A DNA stretch of 64,000 nucleotides from Paenibacillus illinoisensis NBRC 15959 (GCF_004000925.1 NZ_BIME01000006.1:186001-250000), one strand, 5' to 3'. Positions 9,560-18,847 are shown, numbered from the stretch's first letter. A program made the numbers and translations. The notes: a model not told the origin generated them from the letters alone.

Positions 9560-9778
9560 CTAGGATTGAGGCGGAAGCTGGATAGGACGGGCAGCAATTG
9601 CTTCTTCTACAATCTGTTCGGGAGTCAGGTCTCGATCATCCCAGAAAATCAAATTACTGATCTCGGCATATGGCAGCAGCTGCTGCAGCTCAGTCAGCAT
9701 ATCATCCAGTTCCGCTTCCGTTCCTTCGGCATTCATCAGCTTGCGAACCTGTTCTACTAATTGTGCATGGTCGGACAT
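9560..9778 (-). CDS. Colicin/pyocin immunity-like small protein
   Basis: A 72-residue acidic protein. The start at 9778 follows AGGAGG, while the longer frame from 9817 has no ribosome site. The pattern fits the four-helix immunity family of colicin E DNases (Im proteins): LVEQVRKLMNAEG, then a Glu/Asp-rich helix, ISNLIFWDD (compare SDLIYYP in Im9) and LTPEQIVEEAI (compare SPSGIVNTV). In that family the protein binds and blocks a nuclease toxin. No cognate nuclease is in this operon, which continues into a HEAT gene. Assignment rests on pattern memory and needs a profile search; a chance helical match is the alternative. Confidence 0.5.
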   Translation of the reverse strand: MSDHAQLVEQVRKLMNAEGTEAELDDMLTELQQLLPYAEISNLIFWDDRDLTPEQIVEEAIAARPIQLPPQS

Positions 9779-9813
9779 AACAAGACCTCCTGAATAATTC
9801 ATAGTGTAAGTAA

Positions 9814-10793
9814 TCACTCGATCCGTATAGCAAGATTGCCAAACTGCTCTCCCTTTTCCATACGTTCGAACGCTTTCGCTGTGTCCTGTAACGGATACAC
9901 TTTATCGATTACAGGGTGTATATTATGTTGTTTCACCCACTGCAGCATCTGGACAAACTCTTCACGGCTTCCCATGGAAGTGCCGATCAGGCTAACTTGA
10001 GGGAAGAAGATGGATCTGATCGGAACAGTCAGATCATCTCCAGAGCTTGCCCCATACATTACGATTCGGCCACCCGGTCGGATAATATCGAAATATTGGG
10101 GGAAAAGGGCTTGTCCGATGCTATCCAAAATCAGATCCACGTGGTCAAGTTTGTTATGCTTACTCCAATCTTCATGACTACCGAATGCTTGTTCAGCTCC
10201 CAATCGAATTGCTTCATTTCGCTCCTTGAGGTTACTGTTACCTTGGCTCCGGCTGATACCGCCATGAGAAGAGCATAGGTGGCTACGCCACCTCCAATGC
10301 CGGGAATCAGAACATGTTCTCCCTGCTGAACACCACCACGGGTGAATAACGCACGATAGGCCGTCAATGCCGATAGGGATAACACCCCTGCTTCCTCCCA
10401 TGTGAGATGAGATGGCTTGGGCAAGGCATTATCAGCAGGGAGTGTGATGTATTGTGCAAGTGTTCCATCCGTTGGTCCACCTACGATCTCAGGTACAATC
10501 GGCACATCTGCTGCAAAGCTCCAACCCAGAGTTGGATGAATAATAACTTCATCACCTACAGAAGGGTGTATTACTCCTTCGCCAGTTTCTACTATTATAC
10601 CAGCCCCATCGGAGCCTGGAATGAGCGGGGCGTCATGGGTTGTCCGACCTGCCATGATGAAGAGATCGCGATGGTTAAGACCGGCGGCTTTTAACTGAAT
10701 TTTGACTTCGCCGAACCCTGGTGGTCGACTTGTGAATGATGTATATTGGAGCCCCCTGAGGCCACTTCGGCCTGAATGTATAATAGCTTTCAT
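9814..10793 (-). pseudogene. YogA-like alcohol dehydrogenase/quinone oxidoreductase, frameshifted
   Basis: Medium-chain dehydrogenase/reductase closely resembling B. subtilis YogA. The start at 10793 follows GGGAGG. The N-terminal catalytic part ([16 protein letters not shown]) and the start of the Rossmann fold ([15 protein letters not shown]) read in one frame up to TSRSE near 10220; the remainder ([36 protein letters not shown]) reads in the next frame to 9814. The switch lies at a TTT run at 10217-10219 (AAA on the coding strand), where one added base would restore a ~327-residue protein. It is therefore either a recent inactivation or a sequencing error. A LysR gene is divergent from it. 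Confidence 0.8.
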
Positions 10794-10928
10794 AATGTTA
10801 TTCCTCCCGTTGATGTAATTAAAGGTCATGATTGAACCTCATTGTACAGTTGGGGTGGTTTCACGTAAAATGAACAGAATTGAATGTGGGTATCAATAAA
10901 AACAATAGCTAGCAAGCAGGTGATTATC

Positions 10929-11804
10929 GTGGATGCAGGAGATCTAAAAATATTTCGGACTGTTGCTCGAGAAGGAAGTATTAGTAAAGCAGCATTGGCA
11001 CTGAATTATGTGCAGTCCAATGTTACAACGCGGATCAGGCAGCTGGAAAATCAACTTCAAGTTCCACTTTTTCATCGCACGAACCGGGGAATGGTACTTA
11101 CACCTGCTGGAGAGCATTTGCTCGGGTATGCAGATAAAATACTGGATTTGTTGCATGAAGCAGAATTGTCGACTCAAACAGGAAGTAAACCTGCAGGAAA
11201 GCTTCGTTTAGGTTCCATTGAGACAGCGGCCTCCAACTTCCTTGCTCCATTCCTGGCTAAATACCATTCCTGTTATCCAGAGGTACAGGCTTCACTTGTC
11301 ACAGGAGGGACCCACGAGCTGAATCAGAGGGTCATGCAGCATGATCTGCAAGGTGCCTTAGTCTATGGGCCAGTCGATCATCCTGAACTGAACTATATCA
11401 AGGTGTTTGATGAAGAACTGGTTCTGATTGCGGAACCCGGCTTGCATCAGGTGGCCGAAGTATTAGGTAAACCGATGTTGTTCTTTGAGATCGGGTGTAC
11501 GCACAGAATTCAAGCTGAAGCTTTTCTACATAGCCGTGGGGTCCATACGCTCAATGTAATGGAATTTGGTACACTGAACACGATCCTAAGTGGTGTATCT
11601 GCCGGAATAGGGGGATCTTTACTCCCGCGATCTTCGGTTGTTCAAGCCGAATTAAGAGGAGAGGTTTCTGTGATATCTTTGCCAGAGCCATATTGCAGAT
11701 TGGAAGTGGGACTTGTACATGCCCGAAAAGCTCATCTATCGGCCGCATTACGTGGCTTACTGGAGATGATGACATTGAGGCCAGGAATAGAGAAGGATAA
11801 ATAG
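10929..11804 (+). CDS. LysR-family transcriptional regulator
   Basis: DNA-binding regulator of ~291 residues. The GTG at 10929 is preferred because CAGGTGA lies just upstream and the winged-helix domain then begins at once (DLKIFRTVAREGSISKAA, ~residues 4-22; recognition region YVQSNVTTRIRQLE). An effector-binding domain of two alpha/beta lobes follows (~residues 88-285). It is divergent from the frameshifted YogA-like gene over a ~135-bp gap, so control of that gene is the natural inference. The inducer is unknown. Confidence 0.88.
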   Translation: MDAGDLKIFRTVAREGSISKAALALNYVQSNVTTRIRQLENQLQVPLFHRTNRGMVLTPAGEHLLGYADKILDLLHEAELSTQTGSKPAGKLRLGSIETAASNFLAPFLAKYHSCYPEVQASLVTGGTHELNQRVMQHDLQGALVYGPVDHPELNYIKVFDEELVLIAEPGLHQVAEVLGKPMLFFEIGCTHRIQAEAFLHSRGVHTLNVMEFGTLNTILSGVSAGIGGSLLPRSSVVQAELRGEVSVISLPEPYCRLEVGLVHARKAHLSAALRGLLEMMTLRPGIEKDK

Positions 11805-11892
11805 ATTACTTCACAAAACTAAACAGGGCTGAGCACTGTTGTTAATAGTGAGTTGCGAAACTCAATTCTTATAAATAGCAAAGTGAGGTTCG

Positions 11893-12579
11893 ATGATGAG
11901 CTTTTTGATCATACCCAAACTAATCTGTGCAGCAATCATTGCTCTACCGGGTTATCTTCCTGTTCCCAATCAAGAACGAACTGTATTGGCAGATCTCAAA
12001 CAAAATCAACAAGACATTACATTAAGCGCAGCAACCAAACCTGTTCAAGGGATGTACTCCGGTATTACAGTCACATGGAACAACCAAACGAAATTATTTC
12101 CATGGGAAAACATCATCGAACGGGCTTTTTACCCGGAAGTCGTTATCAGCAATTTAGATGGAAAAGGTCCGGACGAAGCCATCATTATACTTACGACTGG
12201 AAAAGGTACTGGCGCGCGGGACTCAGCCATTCATGTGTTACAAGAAGATTGGACTGAAATCCCCGTCGGGGACCCGATAGCGAAAGCTCAGAATTCGTTG
12301 TCTTCGATGTACAAGGAACACCAGGCAACGGTTGAATACACGATGAACATTGCTGGTAAAGCGTATGTCTATTCTTATCCTGTTGAAGATGCGCACATGT
12401 GGTTTGAAGAGGCAAGCATTGGTCGTATTTTGAGGTACAGGGTTCAGGACAATAAACTGATTGCTGAAATGCCGGTGCAAGTTTCTCCGGGCACTTATAC
12501 AGGTACGATGGAAGTTGAATTCAGGGAGTACAATGGTAAATTGATTCCCTCGGAAGTCAGTTACATTGAGGACCTCTAG
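11893..12579 (+). CDS. Secreted hypothetical protein
   Basis: A 228-residue protein with a short N-terminal hydrophobic segment (SFLIIPKLICAAIIALPGYL) that looks like a signal peptide. The ATG follows AAGTGAGG. Beyond it the protein is mostly predicted beta-strand with TVTWNNQTKLFPWEN, an aspartate-rich VISNLDGKGPDEAII and a final stretch on a basic-acidic strand pattern. The phrase NLDGKGPDEAIIILTTGKGTG recalls FG-GAP-type repeats, but only one copy is seen. No known family recognised. It lies after the LysR gene on the same strand with an 88-bp gap. Confidence 0.6.
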   Translation: MMSFLIIPKLICAAIIALPGYLPVPNQERTVLADLKQNQQDITLSAATKPVQGMYSGITVTWNNQTKLFPWENIIERAFYPEVVISNLDGKGPDEAIIILTTGKGTGARDSAIHVLQEDWTEIPVGDPIAKAQNSLSSMYKEHQATVEYTMNIAGKAYVYSYPVEDAHMWFEEASIGRILRYRVQDNKLIAEMPVQVSPGTYTGTMEVEFREYNGKLIPSEVSYIEDL

Positions 12580-12645
12580 TCAGTAAATATGCTCATATCG
12601 AGATCATTTGGAAGACTTTATCTCACTTATAGAGGAGGATGTTTC

Positions 12646-13119
12646 GTGGAATCCAAGCCACTGGAACCGATTCGGACACTTTTGGATCAGGCATATCAGA
12701 CCGTAATGGGGAGGAGCTGTACTCCGGAATCGGAGCAGGCGATCGTTGATTTTGAGAAAAAGCACAATGTTGATCTTCCTGAATCGTACCGGGACCTTTT
12801 GCTGTACTATGGTGCTTGTAACTTCGGTGATCCCGCGCTCTATTCCGTACAGGAATTGGACTGGGCATACCCTGCATTTGTGGAAACGTATCATGAGTAT
12901 AAGAAGGAGTATGACTTGTCTGAAGACCTGAATCCGTTCCCGATTGGCGGCTTTGGAGAAGGAAGCATTGCTGTTCTGGAACGGAATTCGGGTAAAGTTC
13001 TGATGCTTATCCATGACTATGCAGGGGACCATCCATTTCAAGAGGTGGCCCCCCACTTTAACGGATTGATGGAGATGTTAGCTGAGTCTGCGATCTGGGT
13101 TCAGGAACAGATGAAGTAG
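12646..13119 (+). CDS. SUKH (SMI1/KNR4) family protein
   Basis: A 157-residue protein with the SUKH fold. The GTG at 12646 follows AGAGGAGG with ~7 bp spacing; an upstream ATG at 12589 has no site. Family marks are an acidic N-terminal helix ending in DFEKKHNVDLPESYRDLLLYYG, the central PFPIGGFGEG and a late GDHPFQEVAPHF. SUKH proteins are a common immunity superfamily for contact-dependent and polymorphic toxins, though some have housekeeping roles. No toxin adjoins it here; the toxins at 20-28 kb are 7 kb away and have their own followers. Confidence 0.75.
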   Translation: MESKPLEPIRTLLDQAYQTVMGRSCTPESEQAIVDFEKKHNVDLPESYRDLLLYYGACNFGDPALYSVQELDWAYPAFVETYHEYKKEYDLSEDLNPFPIGGFGEGSIAVLERNSGKVLMLIHDYAGDHPFQEVAPHFNGLMEMLAESAIWVQEQMK

Positions 13120-13124
13120 TTAAA

Positions 13125-14165
13125 CTAGGTGACAGATTGCTCTTGAATATATTTGCGATATAGGGCCGGTGTGATCTCTTCGAATTTTTTGAAAATTTTG
13201 ATAAAGTACCCGGATTCATTAAAACCCAGCTCATCACTGATCTGTGAGATCGGCATGTCGGTGACCTCCAGCAATTGCTTGGCCCACTTGATTTTGAGTT
13301 TGGCCAGATAGGTTGTGAAATTGTCCCCAGTTTCCTTGGCGAACAGTCTGCTGAAATAGCTTGGACTAAGGTGGCATAGATCTGCCATGTGTTTCAGTGT
13401 CACCTGCTCACTCTTGTGACTGTGAATATATTCGAAGGCGGGCTGTAACGCAGGGCTGGTACTTGCATTATCGCTTGGACTGTTTTTGAGATAGGCATCC
13501 GCAATCGCATTGGTCATTTCCTTTTTGATGGATTCAATATTGCGAATGGAATACCCGGGCAAAATCGTGGATAGATTAACGGATTCCTGAGAGCCGGAAG
13601 CCTTCTCGAACATCTCCACCAGCAAATTTTTATTGAGAGCTTCCTCTACAATATAGTTGCACAGCAGGGACAGCATGTTGGAAATTTTCACAATCTCTTC
13701 ATAGGTCATGACAGGCAGCTGATCATAATCGTCCTGCAGTTCCTGCAGCTTCGCTTCATGCATGGGCACGTTTTTGGAAGAGACGATCTGTTCCAGATCA
13801 GTTCCTTTATTGGGATCTGCAAGTTTAACTTGCCCTGCGAGCACGGCACCAATGTATTTCCCGTCAATTGTGATGGGAATGGCGATATCAATAATATTGA
13901 AATGACACAAGTACACATAAGGCTCATTCAACCGAACAGCTTCCAGCCCGCCACGTGAATCGCATTTTTGGCAGTAGGGAAGCAGTTCGGGATCTTTGCG
14001 TACATTTTGGCAGAACGCTTGGCAGCTGCTGTGGCTTGTCACTGGGATGCCTTTGTAGTCGACGGTCAGGATGGCCAGCTTGGTTACATTTGCCAGTGAA
14101 TCCTGTAGGCGCTTCCATTTATTTAGGTCGAGAATTTTATTAATGTGCAAGTATTCTTTAATCAT
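13125..14165 (-). CDS. PocR-domain AraC-family regulator of glycerol/DHA operon
   Basis: A 346-residue regulator. The ATG at 14165 sits 8 bp after GGAGG; an ATG 15 bp earlier overlaps that site. The N-terminal ~165 residues form a PocR-type sensor domain, a PAS-like fold known from the propanediol/cobalamin regulator PocR, with a cysteine-rich patch CQAFCQNVRKDPELLPYCQKC (within residues ~53-75) and GKYIGAVLAGQVKL. The C-terminal ~100 residues are an AraC double helix-turn-helix (MADLCHLSPSYFSRLF; ISDELGFNESGYFIKIFKKF). PocR domains are proposed to sense small diols or polyols. The gene is divergent from glycerol dehydrogenase and DHA kinase, so glycerol or DHA sensing is inferred. Confidence 0.88.
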   Translation of the reverse strand: MIKEYLHINKILDLNKWKRLQDSLANVTKLAILTVDYKGIPVTSHSSCQAFCQNVRKDPELLPYCQKCDSRGGLEAVRLNEPYVYLCHFNIIDIAIPITIDGKYIGAVLAGQVKLADPNKGTDLEQIVSSKNVPMHEAKLQELQDDYDQLPVMTYEEIVKISNMLSLLCNYIVEEALNKNLLVEMFEKASGSQESVNLSTILPGYSIRNIESIKKEMTNAIADAYLKNSPSDNASTSPALQPAFEYIHSHKSEQVTLKHMADLCHLSPSYFSRLFAKETGDNFTTYLAKLKIKWAKQLLEVTDMPISQISDELGFNESGYFIKIFKKFEEITPALYRKYIQEQSVT

Positions 14166-14471
14166 TATGTGAACCTCCATAGCTAACCTGATTAATGGCC
14201 CTTAAGCGCTAAAAAGTTAGCAAGTTGTACATATTAGAATAGGATGCAAACGGGTAATGTAAGATGATGTCAACATTCAACCATCCAATGACAATAACAT
14301 ACCATGATTTCAGAAAAAAGCAAAAAATTACGATTGGAAGTTATAATAATTTGTTATTAAAGTCCAATGTGTCTCTCGCATTCATGAGATATATTTAGGT
14401 TAATTGTGAACCATTCAAATTTGATCCATTAACACGACCCTATTAACTATCTTTAGGAGGCATACACTACT
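14166..14471. other. Divergent control region of PocR-AraC and gldA-dhaK
   Basis: This 306-bp AT-rich intergenic region must hold both promoters and the regulator's binding sites. TTATAAT at 14341-14347 could be a -10 element for gldA, but no convincing -35 accompanies it. No terminator, riboswitch or clear repeat was recognised. Confidence 0.3.
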
Positions 14472-15611
14472 ATGAGAAAAGCATTTATCAGTCCAACCAA
14501 ATATGTGCAAGGCGAAGATGAACTGTTGAACCTTGGTTACTTTGTGAAATCCTTCGGAGATTCCGCGTTGTTGATCGCACATCCGGATGATGTTCAGCGT
14601 GTAAAGGCAAAGCTTGATGCAACAGCAGAAAAGTTTAATATCACCTTTGTTGAAAGCGGTTTTAGAGGGGAGTGCTCCCGTCAGGAAGTGGCTCGTCTAC
14701 AGGAAATTGCGAAGGAAAAAGGATGCACCTGCACCATCGGTCTTGGAGGTGGTAAAGCCATTGATGCAGCCAAATGCGTAGCGGAAGGTGAAGCATTGAT
14801 CATTTGCCCAACCATTGCTGCAACCGATGCACCAACAAGTCACTCGGCGGTATTGTATACACCGGAAGGATCTTTTGATGACTATGCGTATTTCAAACAA
14901 AGTCCAAGCGTTGTGCTGGTGGATACAACCGTAATCGCTAACGCACCAACACGCTTCCTGGTATCCGGTATGGGAGATGCCCTCTCTACGTACTTCGAAG
15001 CAAGAGCAACAGCGAAATCGTATTCCCGTGTAAACGCGAGTCTGCCAATGGGATCCCGCGAAGGTTATACGCCATCTGCTGTAGGTACGAATGCAGCACT
15101 GGCGCTGGCTAAATTGTGCTATGAAATGCTGCTGACTGACGGAGCGAAAGCAAAAGTAGCCAGCGACAGCAACGTTGTAACGCAAGCGCTGGAAAATATC
15201 GTTGAGACCAACATTCTGCTGTCAGGTCTTGGATTTGAAAGTGGCGGTCTGGCCGCTGCACATGCCATCCACAACGGATTGACGGTTCTGGAGGGTACAC
15301 ATCACTTCTTCCACGGTGAAAAAGTATCCTTCGGTACGATTGCACAGCTCGTCCTCGAAAATGCACCAACCGAAGAGCTGCATGAAGTTATGGACTTCTG
15401 CCTCGAGGTGGGACTGCCTGTAAGCTTGGCGGATATCGGTGTAGATACCATTACGCAAGAAGAGCTGCTGAAAGTGGCAGAGATCGCATGTATTCCGGAA
15501 GAATCCATTCACGCTATGCCGTTCCCGATCACCGTTCCAGAAGTGGCTGCTGCCATTGCAGCGGCTGACCGTATGGGTCGGGAATACAAAGCTCGCCGGG
15601 AGGCAAAGTAA
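14472..15611 (+). CDS. gldA: Glycerol dehydrogenase (NAD-dependent)
   Basis: Oxidises glycerol to dihydroxyacetone with NAD in the cytoplasm. It belongs to the iron-containing/zinc alcohol dehydrogenase family; 379 residues is near the usual 365-370. Seen are the nucleotide-binding GLGGGKAIDAAKC and PTIAATDAPTSHSAVLY, and the probable metal ligands Asp169 (GMGDAL), His264 (AAHAIHNG) and His281 (HFFHGEKV). A perfect AGGAGG lies 11 bp before the ATG. The stop codon overlaps the ATG of the DHA kinase gene (TAATG), so both are one coupled operon that turns glycerol into dihydroxyacetone phosphate. Confidence 0.93.
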   Translation: MRKAFISPTKYVQGEDELLNLGYFVKSFGDSALLIAHPDDVQRVKAKLDATAEKFNITFVESGFRGECSRQEVARLQEIAKEKGCTCTIGLGGGKAIDAAKCVAEGEALIICPTIAATDAPTSHSAVLYTPEGSFDDYAYFKQSPSVVLVDTTVIANAPTRFLVSGMGDALSTYFEARATAKSYSRVNASLPMGSREGYTPSAVGTNAALALAKLCYEMLLTDGAKAKVASDSNVVTQALENIVETNILLSGLGFESGGLAAAHAIHNGLTVLEGTHHFFHGEKVSFGTIAQLVLENAPTEELHEVMDFCLEVGLPVSLADIGVDTITQEELLKVAEIACIPEESIHAMPFPITVPEVAAAIAAADRMGREYKARREAK

Positions 15612-17380
15612 TGAAGAAAATTATCAATGAGGCTGAAAATGTCGTGATGGAAATGTGCAACGGGATTGCGCTGGCGCACCCCGAGCTTGAATTTTTGAAA
15701 AAGTATAAGGTCATCAAACGCAGAGAGATTAATACGGACAAAGTCAGCCTCATCAGCGGCGGCGGCAGTGGCCATGAACCGGCTCACGCTGGCTATGTGG
15801 GGAAAGGCATGCTGGATGCTGCGGTATGTGGAGATGTATTCGCATCTCCTTCCCAGATTCAGGTGTACCAGGCAATTAAGGCAACGGCCAGCAGCAAGGG
15901 CACACTCTTGATCATCAAGAACTACAGCGGTGACATGATGAATTTCAAGAATGCTGCACATCTGGCGGAGGAAGACGGTATCGATGTACAGTATGTACGT
16001 GTTGAAGATGACATTGCTGTACAAGACAGTCTCTACACCGTAGGACGCCGCGGCGTAGCCGGAACGGTTCTGGTCCATAAGATCGCCGGAGCTGCAGCTG
16101 AAGAAGGGCGTAGTCTGGGAGAAGTGAAGTTGGTTGCCGAGAAGGCAGCCCAGAACGTACGCAGCATTGGTTTTGGATTTACGTCCTGTACTGTGCCTGC
16201 CAAAGGAACACCAACGTTCGAAATTGCGGACGATGAAATGGAGTTCGGTGTTGGTATCCATGGTGAACCTGGTATTCGTCGTGAGAAAATTGTTTCTGCT
16301 GATGAGCTTGCAGGCCGCATGGTTGAAGCCCTGCTCGCTGACATGAAGCTGGATGGCGACACATCCGCGGAGATTGCAGTGCTCGTGAACGGATTTGGTG
16401 CAACACCGCTGCAGGAACTATACTTGCTTAACAACTCCGTTCAGCGCGAGCTGGCAGGCCGTTCGGGTCTACAAGTAGCCACCACCTTTGTTGGCAATTA
16501 TATGACCAGCATCGATATGGCTGGCGCATCGCTGACGATCCTGAAGCTGGATGATGAACTCAAGTCGTTGTTGTTTAAGGAAAGTGACACACCTGCATTC
16601 AAGGTTTCCGGTCCTCCGGCTGCACAAGTAGCCTACTCCGAAGCACTTGAAGCAGTTGTAGGTGAAGACGCTCCAGTTTCCTATGAAGTGGAGACACCTG
16701 CATCTGCTGCAGTGATTAACAACAATCAATTCTCCTTGGACAACATCGTGTACCTGATCGATAAGATGGGTGAGATCATCATCAAGAACGAGGTACCGTT
16801 TTGTGAATTGGATTCTCATGCAGGGGACGGCGACTTCGGGATGAGCGTGGCGAAGGGCTTCCGTCAGCTGAAGCGCGAATGGAACCATATTATCAACGAA
16901 GAGAAGAAGAATATCGGTTCGTTCCTGGATGCATGCTCGCTCGTTATTATGGAGTATTGCGGCGGGGCATCCGGTCCAATCTGGGGTTCGGCATTCCGCG
17001 CAGCGGGCAAAGCTGTAGGAGATAAACAGCAGCTGAACGTATCCGAGTTTGCCGAGATGATGCAAGCAGCCGTGCAAGGCATTCAATCCACGGGTGAGCG
17101 GTCCTTCGGACGCGGCGCAGTTGTGGGTGACAAGACGCTGATTGATGCACTCGTACCTTGTGCCGATTCCTGGACACAAAGTGCAAATGCCGGTGATGAC
17201 TTCAAAACCGCGTTTGCCAAAGGGGCACAAGCGGCAGTCGAAGGTGCGAAGAAAACCGAAGACATCGTGGCACGCATGGGCCGCGCAGGTACGGTTGGCG
17301 ATCGCAGTCTGGGATATCCGGATGCCGGTGCATACGCACTGGGAGTTATTTTCACAGAGCTGTCCGAGTCAATGAAATAG
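15611..17380 (+). CDS. dhaK: Dihydroxyacetone kinase, DhaK-DhaL fusion (ATP-type)
   Basis: Phosphorylates dihydroxyacetone to DHAP with ATP. A single 589-residue chain carries the DhaK half (~1-330), which binds the substrate covalently through His217 in GIHGEPG, and the DhaL half (~380-589), which binds ATP-Mg through the aspartates of SHAGDGDFGMS, with GGASGPIWGSAF and GDRSLGYPDAGA. This is the Citrobacter-type, ATP-dependent architecture; PTS-dependent systems split the halves and add DhaM, which is absent here. It is translationally coupled to gldA, and a terminator follows. Confidence 0.93.
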   Translation: MKKIINEAENVVMEMCNGIALAHPELEFLKKYKVIKRREINTDKVSLISGGGSGHEPAHAGYVGKGMLDAAVCGDVFASPSQIQVYQAIKATASSKGTLLIIKNYSGDMMNFKNAAHLAEEDGIDVQYVRVEDDIAVQDSLYTVGRRGVAGTVLVHKIAGAAAEEGRSLGEVKLVAEKAAQNVRSIGFGFTSCTVPAKGTPTFEIADDEMEFGVGIHGEPGIRREKIVSADELAGRMVEALLADMKLDGDTSAEIAVLVNGFGATPLQELYLLNNSVQRELAGRSGLQVATTFVGNYMTSIDMAGASLTILKLDDELKSLLFKESDTPAFKVSGPPAAQVAYSEALEAVVGEDAPVSYEVETPASAAVINNNQFSLDNIVYLIDKMGEIIIKNEVPFCELDSHAGDGDFGMSVAKGFRQLKREWNHIINEEKKNIGSFLDACSLVIMEYCGGASGPIWGSAFRAAGKAVGDKQQLNVSEFAEMMQAAVQGIQSTGERSFGRGAVVGDKTLIDALVPCADSWTQSANAGDDFKTAFAKGAQAAVEGAKKTEDIVARMGRAGTVGDRSLGYPDAGAYALGVIFTELSESMK

Positions 17381-17423
17381 ATATCCATAATCAACGTTTC
17401 ATCCAATATGGATGTAAGTAAGA

Positions 17424-17465
17424 AAGACCACTTTGTAGCTTGGTTACAGAGTGGTCTTTTTGTTT
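17424..17465 (+). terminator. Terminator of gldA-dhaK operon
   Basis: AAGACCACTTTGTA pairs with TTACAGAGTGGTCTT and is followed by a T run. Confidence 0.85.
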
Positions 17466-17597
17466 AAGAAGCTATAGCGGCAGGGCAGAAATTTGGTGTC
17501 CTCATGCCAAATAGTGTAATCTGTAGAACAGATACGTAAGGAATGTGCATGGATCAGCACTCAAACAAATTGAACGAGAAGGGATCAGGATCAGGTA

Positions 17598-18776
17598 ATG
17601 ACACAAAAGTTATATTACGACTCCGCATACACGCGGGAATGGCATACACAAATTACCGGTAGAGTGGACAAGGAAGACGGTACATATATCACGCTTGCGG
17701 AGACGGCATTTTATCCGCATGGGGGTGGACAACCTTGTGACCTGGGCCGAATCGGAGGTGTTGCTGTTCTTGATGTAAATATCGAAGATGGCGAGGTATG
17801 GCATAAGGTCGAGCAGGCGCCTGAGCAGAAGGAGGTTCAATGCGAGATTGACTGGGAGCGCAGATTCGATCATATGCAGCATCACACAGGGCAGCATCTG
17901 TTGTCAGCGATCACGCTGAAGCTGGCTGATGCGATGACGCTCAGTTTTCATCTGGGAACCGAATATGCAACGATTGATGTAGCTGCTGCAGAACTGGGAG
18001 CGGATCAATTGACAGCCATTGAGCAGGAAGTGAACCGCCAGATTTACCGCAATGCCCGCATTAGCAGCTCCTGGGTTACTGCGGAGGAAGCAGCGCGTCT
18101 GCCGCTTGTGAAGCAGCCTTCTGTGACAGAGGACATTCGCATTGTAGAAATGGAGGGCGTGGAATACAACGCCTGCGGCGGCACACATGTAGCGGCAACA
18201 GGCGAGATCGGCATCCTTAAGCTGCTGAAAACGGAGAAGGTTAAAGGTGGCACGCGCATCTACTTCAAGTGCGGATTCAGAGCATTAAACGAATTCGTGG
18301 CAGTACAGCAGGTGTTAAACGGAATATCGGTGAAATTAAAAACCAGCAGGGAAGAGCTGCTTGACCGTATCGATAAAATGGAAACAGACCAGAAACAGCT
18401 TCTGTCCGAGCTGAGTACGGTCAAATCGACCAATGATGCGTATTATGCGCAGGAACTCCTTTCTGCACGGGAAGGATTGGTTATTGCCCAGGTATTCGAG
18501 GACAAATCCCTCAAGGACATGCAGAGCCTGGCAACCAAGCTGACGGAGGAACATGAGGGTATTGTTCTCTTTGCCAGCATCTCGGAGGCCAAGGTCGTTC
18601 TGGCACAGAACGGGCAGCCGCCAGAGTGGTCTTGCGGTCCATTCTTCAAGGGTAATCTCGGAGCCTACCAGGGCAAAGGCGGGGGCAGTGACAGAATGGC
18701 TCAAGCAGGCTTTGCCAGCAGTGAAGATGCCTTAGCTTTTTATGAATTTACCAAGGACCAACTGGGACATCACTAA
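17598..18776 (+). CDS. Alanyl-tRNA editing protein AlaX (long form with DHHA1)
   Basis: Free-standing editing enzyme that hydrolyses mischarged Ser-tRNA(Ala) or Gly-tRNA(Ala). Of 392 residues, the N-terminal half is the AlaRS-type editing domain: TAFYPHGGGQPCD, zinc-binding HxxxH (His96, His100) and C193GGTH197 supplying the remaining ligands. A coiled coil (~235-275) leads to a C-terminal DHHA1 domain ending in GKGGGSDRMAQAGF. This is the AlaX-L type. The ATG follows a weak GATCAGGATCAGG site. It is a single gene with its own terminator. Confidence 0.92.
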   Translation: MTQKLYYDSAYTREWHTQITGRVDKEDGTYITLAETAFYPHGGGQPCDLGRIGGVAVLDVNIEDGEVWHKVEQAPEQKEVQCEIDWERRFDHMQHHTGQHLLSAITLKLADAMTLSFHLGTEYATIDVAAAELGADQLTAIEQEVNRQIYRNARISSSWVTAEEAARLPLVKQPSVTEDIRIVEMEGVEYNACGGTHVAATGEIGILKLLKTEKVKGGTRIYFKCGFRALNEFVAVQQVLNGISVKLKTSREELLDRIDKMETDQKQLLSELSTVKSTNDAYYAQELLSAREGLVIAQVFEDKSLKDMQSLATKLTEEHEGIVLFASISEAKVVLAQNGQPPEWSCGPFFKGNLGAYQGKGGGSDRMAQAGFASSEDALAFYEFTKDQLGHH

Positions 18777-18819
18777 GATGAGTTTTGTTTCTGGAACGGA
18801 ACGATATCAGTAAGGAGCA

Positions 18820-18847
18820 GCACGCCACAAATTGTGGCGTGCCTTTT
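18820..18847 (+). terminator. Terminator after alaX
   Basis: GCACGCCACAA pairs perfectly with TTGTGGCGTGC and is followed by CTTTTC. Confidence 0.8.

Noticed and set aside
15509..17230. Long minus-strand frames opposite dhaK
   Set aside because: The dhaK frame has all catalytic motifs; the opposite frames have odd compositions and no start signals.
17466..17597. Possible T-box leader before alaX
   Set aside because: No TGGNACCGCG-type T-box sequence or anti-terminator was found; only the preceding operon's terminator is there.
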